Notes under the pieces: model-generated
What the model was told of the DNA's origin: nothing
What the model saw: the letters and a program-made list of their open reading frames with translations, nothing else
The model's database searches: none
Source: Prevotella sp.
GTDB taxonomy: Bacteria; Bacteroidota; Bacteroidia; Bacteroidales; Bacteroidaceae
Direction: 5' to 3'
NCBI GenBank assembly: GCA_017410365.1
Contig: JAFQQY010000002.1
Span: 20,939 to 84,938, forward strand
DNA length: 64,000 bases
In this document: one piece after another, positions 27,120 through 34,646 of the stretch
How the letters are laid out: each line of letters starts with the position of its first letter
Numbering within the stretch: the stretch's first letter is position 1
Translations under genes and position numbers: made by a program

Positions 27120-27830
27120 ATGGCAAAATTTAAAAGAATCTTATTGAAGTTAAGCGGCGAAAGCCTGATGGGCAATCAGGGCTATGGCATAGACCCGGAA
27201 CGCCTTAACGACTATGCTCAACAGATTAAAGAAGTGAGCGAAATGGGTGTGCAGATTGGTATCGTCATCGGCGGGGGCAACATCTTCCGCGGACTGAGCG
27301 GCAGCCAAAAGGGTTTCGACCGCGTCAAAGGCGACCAGATGGGCATGTGTGCAACAGTCATCAACTCATTGGCACTCAGTTCTGCACTCGGTGCACTTGG
27401 CGTAAAAAACAAGGTGCTCACAGCCATTCGCATGGAACCAATCGGCGAGTTTTATACAAAGTGGAAGGCTGTCGAAGCCATGGAAGCAGGCTACGTGTGC
27501 ATTTTCTCTGCTGGAACGGGCAGTCCTTACTTCACCACCGACACAGGCTCTTCACTCCGAGGCATAGAGATTGAAGCCGACGTTATGCTTAAAGGAACAC
27601 GCGTTGACGGCATCTACACCGCCGACCCAGAGAAAGACCCGACAGCAACCAAGTTCGACGACATCAGCTACGACGAGATTCTCTCGCGCGGTCTGAAGGT
27701 TATGGACCTCACTGCCACATGCATGTGCAAGGAAAACAATCTGCCTATCTACGTGTTCAACATGGACATCGTGGGCAACCTCAAAAAGGTAATGGACGGC
27801 GAACCGATTGGTACTCTCGTACATCCGTAA
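27120..27830 (+). CDS. pyrH: UMP kinase
   Basis: PyrH phosphorylates UMP to UDP. The 236-residue amino-acid-kinase-fold protein shows the family stretches KRILLKLSGESLMG, IGIVIGGGNIFRG, DQMGMCATVINSLAL, GTGSPYFTTDTGSSLR and DGIYTADPEKDP. It follows birA by 28 nt and ends the operon; the hairpin at 27848-27906 with its T-run follows 17 nt after the stop. Confidence 0.97.
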   Translation: MAKFKRILLKLSGESLMGNQGYGIDPERLNDYAQQIKEVSEMGVQIGIVIGGGNIFRGLSGSQKGFDRVKGDQMGMCATVINSLALSSALGALGVKNKVLTAIRMEPIGEFYTKWKAVEAMEAGYVCIFSAGTGSPYFTTDTGSSLRGIEIEADVMLKGTRVDGIYTADPEKDPTATKFDDISYDEILSRGLKVMDLTATCMCKENNLPIYVFNMDIVGNLKKVMDGEPIGTLVHP

Positions 27831-27847
27831 GGTTATATATTAAACAG

Positions 27848-27906
27848 AAACCACGAATTACGCTAAATCCACCAGACATGTGGGTAATTAGAGTAATTCG
27901 TGGTTT
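27848..27906. repeat. Hairpin element, copy 2, acting as a likely pyrH terminator
   Basis: AAACCACGAATTACGCTAA (27848-27866) pairs with 27888-27906 with one mismatch, and a T-rich tract follows. The arms match those of the element at 1620-1686, so the same sequence recurs 26 kb away, again just after a gene. Confidence 0.75.
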
Positions 27907-27922
27907 TTATTTATACATCTCA

Positions 27923-28042
27923 CTATAATGCTATAGCCTTACCCTCTGCCGTTATCCCCTCCGCCGATATAACCACTTGCGTGCAAGAAGAGTTATTGTA
28001 GAACTCCACTTTCGCCTTGCCGGATTTCCCTATTAATATCAT
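27923..28042 (-). pseudogene. 39-codon remnant resembling the C-terminus of a secreted enzyme
   Basis: An ATG at 28042 opens 39 codons ending with a TAG. The translation contains GKAKVEFYNNSSCTQVVISA and then EGITAEGKAIAL, which reads like the last beta-strands of a larger secreted carbohydrate-active protein. There is no signal peptide and no open frame upstream to supply a body. I infer a decayed fragment; a genuine small protein cannot be excluded. Confidence 0.35.
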
Positions 28043-28308
28043 TTTATTTTAAAAATATCATTTTCTCATACATCCTACATTTTTGCCCATAACATATTGT
28101 AGCATAGTTTATTATATGGAGTGTATGAGGATTTGAATCCTACATTTTTTGCCGTTATTTTGCCCATTTTTTGTAAAACAGCCGTTTACGATACCTAATT
28201 GGGCCGTTTAGCACTCGTAACTGCACCACTTTTGAGGCGCAAAGGGCAGATAAGGGATTTTGATTTGACAGAGAGACATACTTTTTTGTTATTTCTTAAT
28301 AAGAACTA
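28043..28308. other. AT-rich intergenic stretch with repeated words, no gene seen
   Basis: TCCTACATTTTTGCCCAT at 28073-28090 recurs in part at 28138-28153 and as ATTTTGCCCAT at 28157-28167. CTCATACA (28065-28072) is matched by TGTATGAG (28122-28129), and GGATTTGAATCC at 28129-28140 is a palindrome. No open frame of note is present. It may be scar tissue from rearrangement. Confidence 0.4.
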
Positions 28309-28339
28309 TTGTCTGAGTGCATATATTTATGTAATTTTG
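28309..28339 (+). promoter_or_regulatory. Promoter of the DUF4932 gene
   Basis: A TTG core at 28309-28311 and TAATTTTG at 28332-28339 are 20 nt apart, about 64 nt upstream of the ATG at 28404. Confidence 0.6.
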
Positions 28340-28403
28340 CTCTCACAATTCAAAAGGATTGCAAAGACATAAATAGAACGAGCAAACATCAAAAGAATCC
28401 AAT

Positions 28404-29498
28404 ATGAAAAGAATATCAATCTTCATCACAGTTTTCCTGCTTTTTACCTTGAGAGCGGAATCACAAATCAAAGTAGAGGCATCCGAAACTGTCGAGTTGA
28501 TGAGTGTGCTTTCACGGACGGCTGGATTTAGAGAATATTGTATGGATATGGCAGGCCAGTATTCAAAAGATACAGAAATATGGTTTGCTCCATACAAAGA
28601 ACATCCCATCATCGCCTATTATCAAGGGCTTCGCGAAAATCATAGCATTGGATACGATGCCGTTATGAGCATGGCTATCCATCTTGACATCAACAAGGGT
28701 AAAATCAAGTTTCTAGGCGAAAAGTCTGACCTTGAAAAGCGTTGGCATGATGTGGATACAGACGATTTCGTTGCTCGGCTGAACCAGTTTTATGTAGACA
28801 CCCGCTTCCATGAGTTCTACCAGCAACACCAAAAGTTCTATGAGGAAGGCTTGCATACCTACGAGACCAATGTGATGCAGTATTTCCATCAGGGATGGTA
28901 CGCACGGTTCTACGGAACCGAACCAACGGAGAAGTTCCGAGTCGTTATCGGTTTCACAAACGGCGGAGGCAACTATGGACCACACCGACAGCTTTCAGAT
29001 CTGCCCAAGGAAGTATTTGCCATTGTAGGGTATTATGTTAATCCGCAGACGGGCAAGGCCTATGAGAAAGGGCTGGATTATGCTTCTACGCTCATCCACG
29101 AGTTCAATCATTCTTTCGTCAACCCTCTGCTCAATGACGACTCAAACATAGCAATGCTAAAGGAAATCGGCCAAAATCTGCTAAAACTATCACCCATAGG
29201 CATGCAGCGGCAGAACTATACCCAATGGAACATTGTAGTCAACGAGAGCATTGTCCGTGCAGCAGTCATCATCTACATGCTTGACAATGGTTTTACCGTT
29301 GAACAACAATTGAAAGAGATTTACGATAATGTTTGTCGTGACTTCCGCTGGATGCCAGAATTGGTTGCAGCTCTTCGCACTTATGCCTCCAATCGTGAGC
29401 AATATAAAACCTTGAATGATTTCTATCCAGAGATTGCCCATTGCCTAGGCAAGTTTCTTGATGACGAAAAAGAAAGAATCGAAAAGGCATTGAAATAG
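28404..29498 (+). CDS. Secreted DUF4932 zincin-like metallopeptidase
   Basis: The 364-residue protein begins with the signal MKRISIFITVFLLFTLRAES and has no lipobox, so it is periplasmic or exported. LIHEFNHSF contains HExxH (H232, E233, H236), the zinc-binding site of zincins, in the layout I associate with DUF4932. WNIVVNESIVRAAV further on could supply the third ligand (Glu). The gene stands alone with its own promoter in an accessory region. The substrate is unknown; peptide cleavage is inferred from the motif only. Confidence 0.85.
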   Translation: MKRISIFITVFLLFTLRAESQIKVEASETVELMSVLSRTAGFREYCMDMAGQYSKDTEIWFAPYKEHPIIAYYQGLRENHSIGYDAVMSMAIHLDINKGKIKFLGEKSDLEKRWHDVDTDDFVARLNQFYVDTRFHEFYQQHQKFYEEGLHTYETNVMQYFHQGWYARFYGTEPTEKFRVVIGFTNGGGNYGPHRQLSDLPKEVFAIVGYYVNPQTGKAYEKGLDYASTLIHEFNHSFVNPLLNDDSNIAMLKEIGQNLLKLSPIGMQRQNYTQWNIVVNESIVRAAVIIYMLDNGFTVEQQLKEIYDNVCRDFRWMPELVAALRTYASNREQYKTLNDFYPEIAHCLGKFLDDEKERIEKALK

Positions 29499-29899
29499 TT
29501 TTTAGTGACAAATAACATAGCTTCAATTTTTCAATCCTTCAGTTTTTAGAGGGACAGAAGTACAAAAGGCCGGTGGAATAAGAATAATCAGGCGAGGGCT
29601 TTGATGCCCCGCCTACCTTAATGTAAGAGCGACGAGGAGGAGCGGTTAAGTCCTCTCGCCTGAGGAGAGAGGATTAAGAAGAGAGGTGGAGCCTCTCCTT
29701 ACGGCAAGGAGAGGACGGGAGAGGTTGCGAAAAAATATACTTTTAAAGAACAGAAATTACTATTATTCTCCCCTTCTTAGAGTTTAATTTCAAAATAACA
29801 TTCAAAATGAACATAACAAATTTTCACACACAAAGCTTAAAAACTGCTAAAAGAATCTGTATTCTTACGCATATTGTCAGGAAGTGCTAAATTAACGAA

Positions 29900-29983
29900 C
29901 TGGCACTTCTCTATCAGAGATCTGGCACTTCTCGATGAGAGATCTGGCACTTCTCGCCCCGAGATCTGGCATTTCTCTTTTTT
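29900..29983. repeat. 22-bp tandem array with variable hairpin loops
   Basis: Three full units and one partial unit start at 29900, 29922, 29944 and 29966. Each has the constant CTGGCACT followed by a short hairpin: TCTCT-atc-AGAGA, TCTCG-atg-AGAGA and TCTCG-ccc-CGAGA. Only the hairpin centre varies. The period equals that of the array at 245-349, although the sequence is unrelated. Confidence 0.75.
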
Positions 29984-30118
29984 CGGCTATAGAAAACATG
30001 TTTTGTATTAGACAAAAACAAATCAAACAATCAACTTCCAAAGCGCATTGCATTTAACGTTGGTTAACAACCAGGCAAGTTTAACAAGACTATTTTTCGC
30101 ATAATCAAAATTATATTG

Positions 30119-30126
30119 TACCTTTG
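30119..30126 (+). promoter_or_regulatory. -7 box of the truncated TPR locus
   Basis: TACCTTTG matches TAnnTTTG 30 nt upstream of the ATG at 30157. The promoter outlived most of the gene it served. Confidence 0.5.
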
Positions 30127-30156
30127 CATAGACTAAAGACCAGTTATCATATAAAG

Positions 30157-30408
30157 ATGTTTACAAGAAATATATTGGTTATACTTTTTGCCTTGCTCAC
30201 GTTCTTCGCTTGCACAGGCGAAGACAGCAGGCAGATGCACGAAGCCCTGATGCAGGCAAAGGCACAGAACGAGAACTTTGAGCCGTTCACCACCGACAGC
30301 ACCATGCTACGCGTTGTCGATTACTACGACGCCCACGGCACTGCCAACGAGCAGATGCTCGCCCACTATCTCCTCGTTATTTCCGTTTCAATATCTCCAT
30401 CTTTATGA
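30157..30408 (+). pseudogene. Truncated N-terminus of a TPR lipoprotein or regulator
   Basis: From ATG 30157 the frame gives a lipoprotein signal (LLTFFACTGED), then MHEALMQAKAQNENFEPFTT and YYDAHGTANEQMLAHYLL, the usual start of Bacteroidales TPR proteins that continue into tetratricopeptides and often a membrane helix with a DNA-binding domain. After AHYLL the match breaks into unrelated residues and a stop, leaving 83 codons. No continuation appears downstream in any frame. I read it as a 3'-deleted gene. Confidence 0.55.
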
Positions 30409-30535
30409 TAAGAACGATAATCAGTAGATGTTAGTAGGACAATATCCCGCTTCAATCTATGTTTTTACATTTTTTAAGTTTATTACGCGCAGTATTTCCC
30501 TTATATGGCCGTTTAATAGATAAAAGATTAAGCAA

Positions 30536-30598
30536 ATGAAGAGTATGAAAGTTTTTTATGCAATAATTGCGATGGTGTCTTTTGTATTATATTTGTAA
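30536..30598 (+). other. 20-codon signal-peptide-like ORF
   Basis: ATG at 30536 encodes 20 residues ending in AMVSFVLYL and a TAA, resembling a bare secretion leader. It overlaps the -7 box TATATTTG (30588-30595) of the next gene. It is probably a remnant with no function of its own. Confidence 0.2.
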
Positions 30599-30620
30599 TC
30601 AAATAATACTTTATAATCTT

Positions 30621-31142
30621 ATGAACAAATTACTATTAGCATTCTGCCTATTCATTGGCTTTGGCACATTCTGCTCATGCAGCAGTGATGATGAAGAAAC
30701 AAATAATCCTGATATGATATGGGATTTGGCTCCAATCAATCTGAAAATAACCCCAGTAGATCAGCAAGGCAATTACATCTTGCTGGATTTTGATGATGTA
30801 AAGGTTACAGCTGAATGGAGAGGGAATGTGTATGAAAAGGACTCAAACGCTTCTGATTTCCCTGCACCACCAACAAGAGCATATCTTGCAAAAATGTATG
30901 GTCTGTTATCATACGACACATGCCTGGTCTTCGGAGAGCTTGATAGAGAATTAGACTACACAAACGAAAAGATTGTAATAAACTGGGGAGATGAATATAA
31001 GTCTGACACGATAGTGTTCAATCACAAACTGACATGGGTTAAAGGTAATAAGAGCTATAAAGTGCCTGAAAGCATTTTCGACATAAAACTAAATGGCAAA
31101 CCTGTGGATTATAAGATGAGGGTGGTTAAGACCAAGAAATAA
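30621..31142 (+). CDS. Small lipoprotein of unknown function
   Basis: I start at ATG 30621, where a typical leader begins; the longer open frame to 30567 lacks one. The 173-residue product has a lipoprotein signal with Cys20 (TFCSCSSDDEE), an acidic stretch typical of surface lipoproteins, and a beta-rich body with LKITPVDQQGNYILLDFDDV and EKIVINWGDEYKSDTIVFNH. No named family is recognised. A -7 box TATATTTG lies at 30588-30595. Direct 22-bp repeats and a terminator follow the stop. Confidence 0.75.
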   Translation: MNKLLLAFCLFIGFGTFCSCSSDDEETNNPDMIWDLAPINLKITPVDQQGNYILLDFDDVKVTAEWRGNVYEKDSNASDFPAPPTRAYLAKMYGLLSYDTCLVFGELDRELDYTNEKIVINWGDEYKSDTIVFNHKLTWVKGNKSYKVPESIFDIKLNGKPVDYKMRVVKTKK

Positions 31143-31143
31143 A

Positions 31144-31200
31144 TGCACCAATTACAACTCATAACTGCACCAATTAGACATCATAATTGGTGCAGTTTTA
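31144..31200 (+). terminator. Terminator built from 22-bp direct repeats
   Basis: TGCACCAATTA occurs at 31144 and again at 31166, exactly 22 bp apart. ACTGCACCAATTA (31164-31176) then pairs perfectly over 13 bp with TAATTGGTGCAGT (31184-31196), followed by a T-run. The first copy begins two bases after the lipoprotein stop codon. Confidence 0.75.
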
Positions 31201-31220
31201 AATACTGCCTATAATCTGTC

Positions 31221-31310
31221 ATCAGCAACTTTTGGCAACAAATTCCGCCACTTTATTTTGCCGATAAGAGAATTCTAAGTATATTTGCAAAATACAAACA
31301 ATCTAATATT
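31221..31310 (+). promoter_or_regulatory. Duplicated promoter region, copy A
   Basis: This 90-bp segment is almost identical to 32953-33043, with one indel and three substitutions. It contains TTTG at 31257-31260 and TATATTTG at 31280-31287 with a 19-nt spacer. Conservation continues about 35 bp further upstream, including TTTTGGCAACAAATTCCGCC. A TGGC-N10-GCCA inverted pair there is a candidate operator. It drives the two beta-barrel genes at 31325 and 32110. Confidence 0.8.
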
Positions 31311-31324
31311 AACTTATTAGGAAT

Positions 31325-32074
31325 ATGAAGAAACTGATTTCCATATTATTAATGATATCGGTAAGTTGTTTTGGCCAAGACTCTCTGAATCATAACATAC
31401 AGAAGAGAAAATTACCTATACTACGCTTCATTCCCAGAGTTGGATGGAATTCCTATAAGTTTTCAGGTTGGGAAGACCAACCGTCCCATCCTGGTCTCGT
31501 CGTTGGCGGAAGCCTTGGAACACTTCTGCGTCCCAATTTTATGGTTGAGGTTTCTTTGTTCTATCATAGGGTAGCAGCACGTACAAACGGGTATTATGGT
31601 ACTGTAAACGACCTGAAAAAGTCAACTTTTTGTTATCATCTAGATTACATTCGGATGCCAATAATGTTTTGCCTTACTCGCGATAATATCAGCGGATTTT
31701 TATTTGAAGATGAAAACACCTTGAATAGGGCTTTGGGCGCATGTTTCAAACTTGGAATTTATTTAGGGTATGGTCTTAATGGCAACACAAAAGTTAATAT
31801 TGAAGATAATGGATTTGAGAAAAAGTTTTCTGGAAATGTGTTCAACCACGATTCTTATTTTGGCAATGCAGCATTTACTGAAGACGGCAAGAAATTCTAT
31901 GCAAATAAATTTGACAGATTTGATGTCGGTCTTAGCGCAGGTATCGAACTATGGATATTAAAGGTTGTACTTGAAATGTGTTTTGATTACAGTCTCAAAA
32001 GAACATATAGTGATGTCACTGGCGAGAAGTGCAGAGCGTATGGCGCTTATATGACTGTGGGCATTTTTTTATAA
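31325..32074 (+). CDS. Outer-membrane beta-barrel protein
   Basis: The 249-residue protein has a cleavable signal (MKKLISILLMISVSCFGQ). The mature part is built of alternating amphipathic strands such as FMVEVSLFYHRVAARTNGYY, HLDYIRMPIMFCL, ACFKLGIYLGYGLNG, FDVGLSAGIELWI and GAYMTVGIFL, the last ending in an aromatic-hydrophobic strand as in porin-like PF13568 proteins. Function is unknown. It is 36 nt from the next barrel gene and shares its promoter type with the gene at 33067. Confidence 0.8.
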   Translation: MKKLISILLMISVSCFGQDSLNHNIQKRKLPILRFIPRVGWNSYKFSGWEDQPSHPGLVVGGSLGTLLRPNFMVEVSLFYHRVAARTNGYYGTVNDLKKSTFCYHLDYIRMPIMFCLTRDNISGFLFEDENTLNRALGACFKLGIYLGYGLNGNTKVNIEDNGFEKKFSGNVFNHDSYFGNAAFTEDGKKFYANKFDRFDVGLSAGIELWILKVVLEMCFDYSLKRTYSDVTGEKCRAYGAYMTVGIFL

Positions 32075-32109
32075 TACCAATTTCTTAATAATATTAAAAC
32101 CAAATCAAT

Positions 32110-32775
32110 ATGAAAAAACTGATTTTTACCGCACTGCTGGCAGTGCTTGGATTTTCGGCAACCGCCTTTGCACAGGACAATAATGAGGACAGGATCTCCA
32201 CATTTGTTCGCGGTGGTGCGTCTATAAGTTCTTATTACGAGTCTGGTTCAGGCGGCAGCAACATTCGTTTGGGATATAATGCCGGTTTGGGAGTGATGTT
32301 GCCACTCCGCAGCAAAGGATTGCTAACGCATATCCAGTCGTCATTGCTTCTTGTATCAAAAGGAGCAAAAAGTGAAGAGCTGGGGATTAAGACGACCATA
32401 GAACAGGTATATGCACAGATTCCAATACAGTTTGTACATAAGTTTTCTGAAGGCGATGATACTGGACCAAGCATTGGCTTTGGTCCATATCTCGCTTACG
32501 GCCTTTGGGGAGACTGCACCATTGAGCAACGTGTTAGCGGCACGTCATCAGCCACTACCTCTGTCAGCGTCGATACCTTTGGTGATGAGCTAAAGATTGA
32601 CAGGTTTGATGTAGGACTGACGCTTACCTTTAAGCTTGATTTTGAGAAGTTCCTGATGGGCATGGATGTTGACCTCGGACTGACCGACATTGGCAGTGAT
32701 AGGACTGTAGGCAGACAAACCATGAAATACCCAAAGAACGTCAGCGGCTCTCTGTATATAGGTTATAGATTCTGA
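32110..32775 (+). CDS. Outer-membrane beta-barrel protein, porin-like
   Basis: The 221-residue protein has a signal (MKKLIFTALLAVLGFSATAFA) and barrel strands including IRLGYNAGLGVMLPLRSKGL, LLTHIQSSLLLVSKGA, GPSIGFGPYLAYGLWGD, RFDVGLTLTFKLDFEKF and a C-terminal SGSLYIGYRF ending in Phe, the BAM signal. It resembles the preceding gene in size and design, notably KIDRFDVGL against NKFDRFDVGL, so the two may be diverged duplicates. A terminator follows at 32817. Confidence 0.85.
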   Translation: MKKLIFTALLAVLGFSATAFAQDNNEDRISTFVRGGASISSYYESGSGGSNIRLGYNAGLGVMLPLRSKGLLTHIQSSLLLVSKGAKSEELGIKTTIEQVYAQIPIQFVHKFSEGDDTGPSIGFGPYLAYGLWGDCTIEQRVSGTSSATTSVSVDTFGDELKIDRFDVGLTLTFKLDFEKFLMGMDVDLGLTDIGSDRTVGRQTMKYPKNVSGSLYIGYRF

Positions 32776-32816
32776 TTTTTGCGAAAAGTGTATTTACAAC
32801 TATTTCTTTATACATA

Positions 32817-32849
32817 ATAGAGGCGCAATGGCGTCTCTATTTGTTTTTT
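32817..32849 (+). terminator. Intrinsic terminator after the barrel genes
   Basis: ATAGAGGCGC (32817-32826) pairs with GCGTCTCTAT (32831-32840) around AATG, followed by TTGTTTTTT. Confidence 0.85.
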
Positions 32850-32952
32850 CCTCTTAACGCTCCATCTCCTTGGAGAAGGATTGGCTTCCAGTCGATTAAT
32901 GAAGAGCGTTGAAGGTGATTACTCTACCCTAAACCCTTTGAATCTTTAAACC

Positions 32953-33043
32953 ATCAGCAACTTTTGGCAACAAATTACCGCCACTTTATTTTGCCGATAA
33001 GAGAATAATAAGTATATTTGCAAAATAAAAACAATCTAATATT
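32953..33043 (+). promoter_or_regulatory. Duplicated promoter region, copy B
   Basis: This is the near-identical counterpart of 31221-31310, in the same orientation: TTTG at 32990-32993, TATATTTG at 33013-33020, 19-nt spacer. Its similarity ends about 20 bp before the ATG at 33067, so only the control region and early leader are shared, not the coding sequence. Confidence 0.8.
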
Positions 33044-33066
33044 TAATTCATTAAAACCTGATGCCT

Positions 33067-34602
33067 ATGAAAAGAATATTTACTACTTTGTCTATTGTTT
33101 GTTTATTCGCATGCGCCATGTTCGGGCAGAGTTCATTCCTTGACAGCAAAAAGGTGTGGCATACGGTATGGAACAATACTGTTGAAACTGTGCATAAATA
33201 TTATTATGTAGATGAAAATATAATTCAAATAAGAAGCTCTTATTTGAAAAAATGTCAGAAGATGTATGTTAAAACAAGTCCCGACGACAATCAAGGGGAA
33301 TTTGTTGCATATATAGGCGAAGCAAATGGCAAATTGTATCGCAGCAGAGACAATACAACAAGATTTTTTGACGTTATTTATGACTCTAATCTTCCAGAAG
33401 GCGGTTTGACAGAATATGGTTATAAGGTTGTAAAAACAGACGAGATTATTGTGGGAGATAGAACAACAAGACGTTACAAGTACGAGAAGACACAAGGTAA
33501 TGAGAAACTGGAATATATATGGGTGGATGGCATAGGTAGTTTATGTGGCCCTTTGGTTGCTGAAGCTCGTTTGCCTGGCAATTATGAAACACTTGTTGAC
33601 GTAGAGGTGGATGGCAAGGTTATAGCCACTCATGAATTATTGACACAAGCAGACGGATTTGTAGTCAACCTAAATGAGACATCGCTTGAGCAAGGCGTGA
33701 AAGATTTAAAAACGCCTGTTCACTATCTTACAATATCAGGCAAGCCAAAGACTGACGATTTAGACTACATTAGAAACATGATAATGCCTGACATAAAAGG
33801 ATTGAACTTGCGTAATCTTGACTTAGATACAATCCCAGCAAAGGCGTTCTACACAACCATAAGCAACAACAAGCGCATAATTCTGCCTAAAACATTAAAG
33901 CATCTGGCTGATAGTGCTTTATGCTCAAAATCGCATCTACTCATGGGACCAAATGATTACGGATTGATATTCGAGCTGACCAGTCCTACATTCCCAACTC
34001 TTGGCAAGGATGTGTATGCGGAGAAATTAGAAGACCAAGACTATGTAACTATGCCTATCATTGTTCCTTCTGCAGACAATGAGGCTTTTAGATGCAATGC
34101 TAATAGCGATATTTTATATTCTGCAGATGGCACGATAGCATATTACTGCAATAATGGTTATGAAATAGCCGAGGGCACACGCATAATAAATGGCGGATTC
34201 ATGGAGAATGGTCAAATACGAGGAAATTTCTACATATCTGCAACAGTTGACAGCATCGGCGACAGGGCTTTTGCCAATGTTGGTCTTGTATTTTATACAG
34301 GTTATCCTGGAGAGGATATGACATGCTATGCCCCTAATCCTCCGAAACTGGGCAAGGATGTGTTTGTAAACTCAATGATATATCATATTCCTGTTTATGT
34401 GCCAAGCAAGAGTTATGATATATACAAGAATACTGAGGTTTGGAAAGACTTTGATCTAGGCAGACTGGTTGATGATGGTATCGAAGATATAACAACCGGC
34501 AAACAGTCCTCAAATGCATTCTACGACCTCCAAGGCAGAAAGGTAAAGAGCCCGACTAAGGGACTTTACATCAAAGACGGGAAGAAGGTGTTAATTAAGT
34601 GA
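33067..34602 (+). CDS. Large exported protein with a type IX-like C-terminal tail
   Basis: Starting at ATG 33067 (MKRIFTTLSIVC) the product has 511 residues and a cleavable signal. The middle has a BspA-like flavour: FYISATVDSIGDRAFANV and AFYTTISNNKRIILPKTLKH resemble surface leucine-rich repeats, but the match is weak. The C-terminus reads AFYDLQGRKV then KGLYIKDGKKVLIK, the pattern at the end of many Prevotella exported proteins and similar to a type IX sorting domain. Export through type IX secretion is inferred. Its promoter matches that of the beta-barrel pair. Confidence 0.75.
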   Translation: MKRIFTTLSIVCLFACAMFGQSSFLDSKKVWHTVWNNTVETVHKYYYVDENIIQIRSSYLKKCQKMYVKTSPDDNQGEFVAYIGEANGKLYRSRDNTTRFFDVIYDSNLPEGGLTEYGYKVVKTDEIIVGDRTTRRYKYEKTQGNEKLEYIWVDGIGSLCGPLVAEARLPGNYETLVDVEVDGKVIATHELLTQADGFVVNLNETSLEQGVKDLKTPVHYLTISGKPKTDDLDYIRNMIMPDIKGLNLRNLDLDTIPAKAFYTTISNNKRIILPKTLKHLADSALCSKSHLLMGPNDYGLIFELTSPTFPTLGKDVYAEKLEDQDYVTMPIIVPSADNEAFRCNANSDILYSADGTIAYYCNNGYEIAEGTRIINGGFMENGQIRGNFYISATVDSIGDRAFANVGLVFYTGYPGEDMTCYAPNPPKLGKDVFVNSMIYHIPVYVPSKSYDIYKNTEVWKDFDLGRLVDDGIEDITTGKQSSNAFYDLQGRKVKSPTKGLYIKDGKKVLIK

Positions 34603-34646
34603 AAAGCGGGAAGTGCTATTTAGTTTTTGAAATATGAAAACAAAAA

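Larger units (their letters stand above)
29499..30156. other. Non-coding accessory stretch with several hairpins and an array
   Basis: No convincing gene lies in this 650-bp gap. It contains TCCTCTC/GAGAGGA (29651-29657 with 29667-29673), a perfect 9-bp hairpin CCTCTCCTT-acggc-AAGGAGAGG (29692-29714), a 22-bp array at 29900-29983, and the -7 box of the next locus. The hairpins belong in style to the GC-rich elements at 11.6, 11.7 and 55.1 kb. Confidence 0.6.

Noticed and set aside
28043-28308. Integrase attachment site
   Set aside because: The GGATTTGAATCC palindrome recalls a tRNA end, but no tRNA, integrase or matching second site is present in the window.
29900-29983. Possible CRISPR array
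   Set aside because: Units are 22 bp with only a 3-5 bp variable centre, no unique spacers of protospacer length, and no cas genes nearby. The same applies to 245-349 and 55965-56059.
31221-33043. Invertible promoter pair
   Set aside because: The two copies are in direct orientation, lack flanking inverted repeats, and no invertase gene is nearby; simple duplication explains them.
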